A stretch of DNA of 10,869 nucleotides from Caldilineaceae bacterium (lineage in GTDB: Bacteria; Chloroflexota; Anaerolineae; Caldilineales; Caldilineaceae), in NCBI GenBank assembly GCA_012032975.1, contig JAAUPU010000029.1, positions 1 through 10,869 on the forward strand, read 5' to 3'. Both the position numbers and the translations under genes were made by a program. The number at the start of each line of letters is the position of its first letter. Position 1 is the stretch's first letter. Below, piece by piece: positions 7,726-10,869 of the stretch. Below the pieces are notes generated by a model. It saw only the letters and a list, made by a program, of their open reading frames with translations. It did no database searches and was not told the DNA's origin.

Positions 7726-8210
7726 GATGAATGGAGTCAACAAAATATGTGTTCAAAGATCAGAACTGTGTGACGTTGAGTACAGTTTAATTTTTTGGTA
7801 GCTATGGTGAAGTAATCTGAATACCATGGGCTGCTCCATCGCGGTCAGGCTCGGTGCTACGCAGTCTGTCTCCGAGACCACCGCAATATCCAATCTTCTC
7901 TCCATGTTCCGACGCTTAGATCGTTATTTATCTGCGAGATCTCATGGTGTGCAAGGTGGTGTAGAATAGGCACCTCCAAGAAAAGTGGAGAGGTATCTGA
8001 TCGGACGGCCATTCTTTCTTTTTAGATGAGGATACGATCTTCACCGTCCTCGTCGTCGTAATAGTAGAAAGAAACGTTGTTGCTTATCTTCGTGTCTGTA
8101 TTGGGTTCCTTCGACTTTGGTATTTCCAACTATTGAATTGACGGCGGCGGTGAAGAGACAATACGATGGCCCGATCCCTCGGTATATTTTTTTACTTTTG
8201 GTCCCGTTTA

Positions 8211-8218
8211 TGACGTCA
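8211..8218. promoter_or_regulatory. Palindromic CRE-type site TGACGTCA
   Basis: The full 8-base palindrome TGACGTCA lies 112 bases upstream of the ankyrin gene ATG, just downstream of an AT-rich stretch. TGACGT cores are the binding sites of bZIP factors. In diatoms they are known as CO2/cAMP-responsive elements in carbonic anhydrase promoters. A half-site TGACGT also occurs at 7771-7776. The function here is inferred only from motif and position. Confidence 0.45.
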
Positions 8219-8329
8219 TACTGAGTAGAGAAGAGATCCGATGAGTCATCACCAAGAATTCATTTCGAATTTTCTTCTTTGAGACGAGCGATCAATCGAC
8301 CTGAAACAACAACAACAACAACATCCACC

Positions 8330-9362
8330 ATGGCCGCAGCTGGCGACCGATACGGTTGCGCGACAGGCAACATTTGGTCGTATGCCCATCGTGGCGACTT
8401 GACGGGCGTAAAGGCAGCACTTCTGCGAGGAGGCAGCGGCGACAACAAGAACACCAACAACAACCTTATCAACTTGCCCAACACTGTTGGATGGACGGCA
8501 CTGCATGCGGCGGCAGCGGGCGGGCAACCCAAAATTCTGCGCTTCTTGTTGCGAGAAGGCGCCGATTTCACCATTGCAGACCATGGGGGCAATACGGCAG
8601 TCCACCAGGCCGCCAAACATGGGCACGTCCAAGCCTTGCGCGTATTGGAGTCCTTTGGAGCCGACTTGACGACGGTCCGGTTGTCGCAGGCCAAAGGCAT
8701 GCCGTCCGTGACTGCTTGGTGGAGGCACTCCGTAAGGCATCAAATGGGAGCAACATGGGGGATGGCGGGGCAGATGTCGACGAAGACAACTCACCACCCG
8801 TTGTTGTTGGGTATGGACGAAAACAAGCCAAATCGACAGCCTTTTTGGGGACCGCGCAAGACACCAATCAGTGGAAAGATCAAGCGGAATATCTTGAAGC
8901 AACGTCGACAAAAGAAACAGTCCCAACAGCAAAAGACTGAAGACGTCGACACCAGAGAGACGAATCCTGTGACAGAAAAAGCTGGACAAAAAGATGACGA
9001 ATGCGCTTCTATTGAGGAGGACACAATTCCATCACAAAAAGAGTGTTTGGATCGGGCTGCAATAATAGCGACCGACGGTGATGCCCCTCTCCCACCAACG
9101 GTGAGTTACCACCAAACAGTTCAAGCCGTGAAACGCAATAAGAAACAACGGAGAAAGGGAAGACAGAAACAAAAAGATGTTGCTACGATTGGCCGAGCAA
9201 GAACAGGAAAGGTTAGAGAAATATCATGTGGAAGACGACGACGATCCATTCGGAGTGTCCGAGTCAGAAGCAGGCAAACTTCAAGCGACTGAGGAGGAAA
9301 GCACCTTCAGCGACGATAGCAGCAGTTCCCTTGGCGGTGGCTTTGCCCTTCTATCGCTTTAA
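8330..9362 (+). CDS. Ankyrin-repeat protein with basic/acidic tail; 1-base frame break near 9171-9175
   Basis: The start is ATG 8330 in a strong Kozak setting (CCACCATGG) behind a CAA-repeat leader. Residues about 14-115 form three or so ankyrin repeats: an opening NIWSYAHRGDLTGVKAALL, then NTVGWTALHAAAAGGQPKIL, RFLLREGADF, GNTAVHQAAKHGHVQALRVL and ESFGADL. A linker with FWGPRKTPISGKIKR follows (residues 172-185), then a Lys/Gln-rich tail. As read, the frame ends at TGA 9290-9292 (320 residues) after an Arg-rich segment. Removing one A from the AAAAA run at 9171-9175 joins it to a frame that reads MLLRLAEQEQERLEKYH, then the acidic EDDDDPFGVSESEAG and a Ser-rich end at TAA 9360-9362 (343 residues). 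This looks much more like real coding sequence. Ankyrin repeats mediate protein binding; the partner is unknown. A 76-base intron (GTGAGT at 9101 to AG at 9176) is an alternative but lacks a pyrimidine tract. Confidence 0.75.
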
Positions 9363-9382
9363 GCCAATCGGATGTTACACTA

Positions 9383-9410
9383 GCTTTTGCACACTAAAAA
9401 GTGTAAAAGC
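9383..9410. repeat. Bulged 11-bp hairpin 21 bases after the ankyrin gene stop
   Basis: GCTTTT (9383-9388) pairs with AAAAGC (9405-9410), and ACACT (9391-9395) pairs with AGTGT (9400-9404) around an AAAA loop, leaving a 2-base bulge at 9389-9390. The right arm can instead pair with the upstream TTACACT (9375-9381 with 9400-9406), so two exclusive folds are possible. Confidence 0.55.
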
Positions 9411-9430
9411 AAGATGAATCTTCATTGCTC

Positions 9431-9458
9431 AGCTGTAATATACTGTCTAGTTACAGCT
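9431..9458. repeat. Perfect 8-bp inverted repeat downstream of the ankyrin gene
   Basis: AGCTGTAA at 9431-9438 and TTACAGCT at 9451-9458 are exact reverse complements with a 12-base loop. Together with 9383-9410 and a small ATGAA/TTCAT dyad at 9414-9425, it makes three consecutive dyads within 80 bases. Confidence 0.55.
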
Positions 9459-9656
9459 ACTAGCTCAAGTATCGATCGGTTCACTCTTGAATTGCAAAGC
9501 TTCGTCCAATGTGGGAACTTCCAGTCGCCGGATCTCTACCTTTCTGGCTTCGCATTATGAGTGCCATGACAATGGAGGCAAAAAGAGAACTCTGTCATTG
9601 CCGAAAATAAAATAAAAGATCTTGTCGGGGAAAGAGGCGGCACTGAAAGTTGCTAT

Positions 9657-9703
9657 AGCTAGTAATAGTAGCAGTAGTACTAGTTAGCTACTAGTGCCTA
9701 GCT
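9657..9703. repeat. CTAG-rich nested palindrome
   Basis: AGCTAG (9657-9662) pairs with CTAGCT (9698-9703). Inside it TAGTAGC (9666-9672) pairs with GCTACTA (9687-9693). ACTAGT, itself palindromic, occurs twice. The tract is low-complexity TAG/CTA sequence about 500 bases upstream of the secreted-protein ATG. Confidence 0.5.
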
Positions 9704-9820
9704 AGAGAAGTGAATCTTGGCAGCTACGAAGAAGAAAATGAATCCGAACTTCCAAAATTAAAAATGGCTACGAGCTGCACAAACCCGACCCCCGCGACCA
9801 TGAACGTACATTTTCAATAT

Positions 9821-9843
9821 CATGCAAAGTGATGCTTTGCGTG
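9821..9843. repeat. 9-bp inverted repeat with TGATG loop
   Basis: GCAAAG (9824-9829) pairs with CTTTGC (9835-9840). The stem extends by a T-G wobble and two more pairs to 9821/9843. It sits upstream of the secreted-protein gene, in its presumed promoter region. Confidence 0.45.
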
Positions 9844-10204
9844 CACCCTCTCACCTCAATAATTATCAACGGCTCGGACGGATCGGCTTTTGCACATGCC
9901 GTCGAATGCGAACCAAGCCCAATCGATCCAGTAACCTACGGTGATACTCTGGTCATGTCAACTATCTCGTCTCGTCGTCCGCGCCCCTCTATTTTTTTTT
10001 AATTTCTTCCTCTCACAACCCATCACACGAAAGGAGTCTAAGGTGTCTGTGAGTATACAGATTGTATCGCACTGCCTGTCACCTCCCTCTACCACTACCT
10101 CCAAAACAATTCTCGACAAGCAAACTACTGGACTTGGTGAAGCAAAGACTTTTAACGTCGCTGCTGCATTGGAAGACACACACTCACACAATCGTCACGA
10201 CAAC

Positions 10205-10475
10205 ATGCAGTTTTCTCGTCGTGCTGTCACCAGCGCCCTGGCGTTATTATCAATGGCGGTCGTCGTCGTGGACGCCGCCACCAAGAAGCAACGCATCAAC
10301 TTGACCGACGAACAAATTGGAGATCGCAATCGTTTCTGGAAGCATGCCCTATCCGAACAAAAGCTCGTCCATGATGGCGTCAATCATTATGGCAATATTC
10401 AAGGATGTATCCAAAGTACGATGACTGCCGAGGAATACAACGACTTGGGCAAAGTCACCAACAGCAAGACGCGCA
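10205..10475 (+). CDS. Secreted or luminal protein, 3' truncated by chimeric junction
   Basis: The start is ATG 10205 after a CACACA-type leader; earlier in-frame codons from 9941 are untranslated-looking. Residues 1-25 form a classic signal peptide: a basic MQFSRRAV, a hydrophobic ALALLSMAVVVV and a likely cleavage after VDA. The mature part continues with TKKQRINLTDEQIGDRNRFW and GVNHYGNIQGCIQSTMTAEE, with one Cys and one possible N-glycosylation site (NLT). About 90 residues are eukaryotic. At about 10470-10480 the composition turns GC-rich and the frame runs into unrelated bacterial sequence, so the natural C-terminus is lost. I do not recognise the family. Confidence 0.65.
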
Positions 10476-10590
10476 AGGCCGGTCTGCGGGTCTACCTGGA
10501 GCGGCCCTGGTACAGCTCCGGCGAGGCGAGCTCCTCGGCGTGGTGCTGGAGGACCGCGGCCTGGGCGGGATCGTCCTTCCGGGCCAAAAA
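10476..10590 (+). pseudogene. Fragment of an unidentified bacterial protein, frameshifted
   Basis: In the frame of the upstream gene, bases from about 10476 read AGLRVYLERPWYSSGE. Shifting by -1 at about 10524-10527 (as if one G were missing) continues with GELLGVVLEDRGLGGIVLPG. Joined, these give a smooth bacterial-looking peptide with a YSSGEGELLGVV core. I have the impression of having seen this pattern in large uncharacterised bacterial proteins but cannot name a family. It is GC-rich, lacks both ends and abuts the GcvPB piece near 10585-10591. Confidence 0.4.
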
Positions 10591-10869
10591 CCGCCGATCG
10601 TGCGCGAGGCCATGATGATCGAGCCGACCGAGACGGAGAGCAAGGAATCTCTGGACGCGCTGGCCGAAACGCTGTTCCGCATCACCGAAGAGCCGGCCGA
10701 GTTACTGCACGACGCGCCGCACACCACTCACATCAGCCGCCCGGACGAGGTCCAGGCCGCCCGGCACACCGTGCTGCGCTGGACGCCGGCCACGGCACAC
10801 TCCGCATGGCCAGCCCCAATAGTCCCGATGGCAGCGGAGACTTCGGCGAGCGGGGGGCGTAAGCCCCCT
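10591..10869 (+). CDS. gcvPB: C-terminal fragment of glycine dehydrogenase (decarboxylating) subunit 2
   Basis: The + frame from CCG at 10591 reads PPIVREAMMIEPTETESKES then LDALAETLFRITEEP and ends its recognisable part with APHTT, SRPDEVQAARHTVLRW (to 10782). EAMMIEPTETESKE is a hallmark of the C-terminal half of the P-protein of the glycine cleavage system, specifically the split subunit GcvPB (about 480-500 residues). This PLP enzyme decarboxylates glycine and passes the aminomethyl group to lipoyl-GcvH. Only about the last 65 residues are here. The segment that should precede it (a 'Y.FHPPTVYFP' type stretch) is absent and replaced by unrelated sequence, so this is a joined piece. The frame remains open to the window end, whereas the family normally stops soon after the RW, so a further indel or join near 10783-10860 is likely. 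Confidence 0.8.
10852..10869 (+). terminator. GC hairpin with GTAA tetraloop at window end (possible terminator)
   Basis: GGGGGC (10853-10858) pairs perfectly with GCCCCC (10863-10868) around GTAA, with a G-T wobble at 10852/10869. A stable GC stem with a GNRA-type loop shortly after a C-terminal coding region suggests an intrinsic terminator, but the window ends before any T-tract can be seen. Confidence 0.4.

Larger units (their letters stand above)
7660..8329. other. Long intergenic region: 3' hairpin, structured patch and ankyrin gene promoter
   Basis: This 670-base gap holds a 10-bp inverted repeat (7696-7725), TGACGT at 7771-7776, a foldable GC-richer patch at 7841-7884, and a pyrimidine tract ending in TTTAG at 8011-8024. 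An 11-codon ATG frame (8026-8061, ending in a Ser run) could be an upstream ORF. It also has a TATA-like AT stretch at 8182-8194, the palindrome TGACGTCA at 8211-8218 and a CAA-repeat leader at 8307-8321. I found no protein gene or recognisable RNA gene. The pyrimidine tract could be the acceptor of a 5'-UTR intron, but I could not choose a donor. Confidence 0.5.
9363..10204. other. Intergenic region rich in inverted repeats; promoter of the secreted-protein gene
   Basis: These 842 bases carry no gene I can support. They contain inverted repeats at 9383-9410, 9431-9458, 9657-9703 and 9821-9843, an AT-rich stretch with a T8 run at 9993-10000, and a CACACACTCACA leader just before the ATG at 10205. 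A GTGAGT at 10049-10054 could be a splice donor in the leader but no acceptor is obvious. Confidence 0.5.

Noticed and set aside
8307..8322. CAA repeat as a microsatellite or CRISPR-like array
   Set aside because: It is a short perfect CAA run in a 5' leader with no spacers; this is common in algal leaders and not an array.
8249..8989. A 246-codon - strand frame over the ankyrin gene, with Cys and Val runs
   Set aside because: The runs come from antisense reading of the CAA and GAC-type repeats, and the + strand has ankyrin repeats with a strong Kozak start.
9941..10204. N-terminal extension of the secreted-protein frame
   Set aside because: The signal peptide begins exactly at ATG 10205. 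The upstream codons include T-rich and CACA-repeat leader sequence with no protein-like character.
5060..10480. Eukaryotic segment as a natural insertion between sthA and gcvPB of one bacterium
   Set aside because: The two bacterial flanks are unrelated gene ends, the right flank is itself a join, and there are no integrase, transposase or target-site duplications.

Overview
The window is a mosaic of bacterial and eukaryotic DNA. Bases 1 to about 5065 are GC-rich, with bacterial coding style and Shine-Dalgarno sites. Bases about 5066 to 10475 are markedly lower in GC and carry eukaryotic genes: Kozak-type starts, CAA-rich and CACA-rich leaders, long untranslated gaps and a eukaryotic nucleolar protein family. 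They look most like a diatom or another stramenopile alga (inference). Bases about 10476 to 10869 are GC-rich bacterial DNA again, apparently two unrelated gene pieces joined in under 400 bases. Both borders cut through genes. The simplest reading is a chimeric contig or read from a non-axenic algal culture or a mixed community. Horizontal transfer is possible but not favoured.

Bacterial block 1 (1-5065). A 5'-truncated gene on the + strand (1-1296) is a weak match to polymorphic-toxin immunity proteins. After a gap holding a perfect 10-bp inverted repeat comes a DUF4157 protein (1382-2916) with two separate HExxH motifs. Its C-terminal zincin is completed only if translation shifts by -1 at about 2737-2752, exactly where an in-phase A AAA AAC heptamer is followed by a UGA. 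The two genes could form a toxin/immunity pair. Convergent to them, on the - strand, are the last codons of a soluble pyridine nucleotide transhydrogenase (4946-5065) followed by a stand-alone NRPS-type adenylation-carrier protein (4900 to 2980) broken by three single-base frame changes. Four single-base frame changes in 5 kb point to unpolished long-read or homopolymer-error sequence.

Eukaryotic block (about 5066-10475). Four genes lie on the + strand: a putative PF11316-type rhamnosyltransferase-like protein (5066-6709), a C1orf131/DUF4602-like presumed ribosome-biogenesis protein (7018-7659), an ankyrin-repeat protein with a basic tail (8330-9362, one probable 1-base frame error), and a secreted protein cut off by the second junction (10205 to about 10475). 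Each of the three complete genes is followed within 21-82 bases of its stop codon by a long inverted repeat. A palindromic TGACGTCA lies 112 bases upstream of the ankyrin gene start. I saw no convincing intron, tRNA, rRNA, CRISPR array or insertion sequence.

Bacterial block 2 (about 10476-10869). A short frameshifted fragment of an unidentified bacterial protein runs straight into the C-terminus of a glycine dehydrogenase subunit 2 (GcvPB). The window ends on a strong GC hairpin with a GTAA loop.
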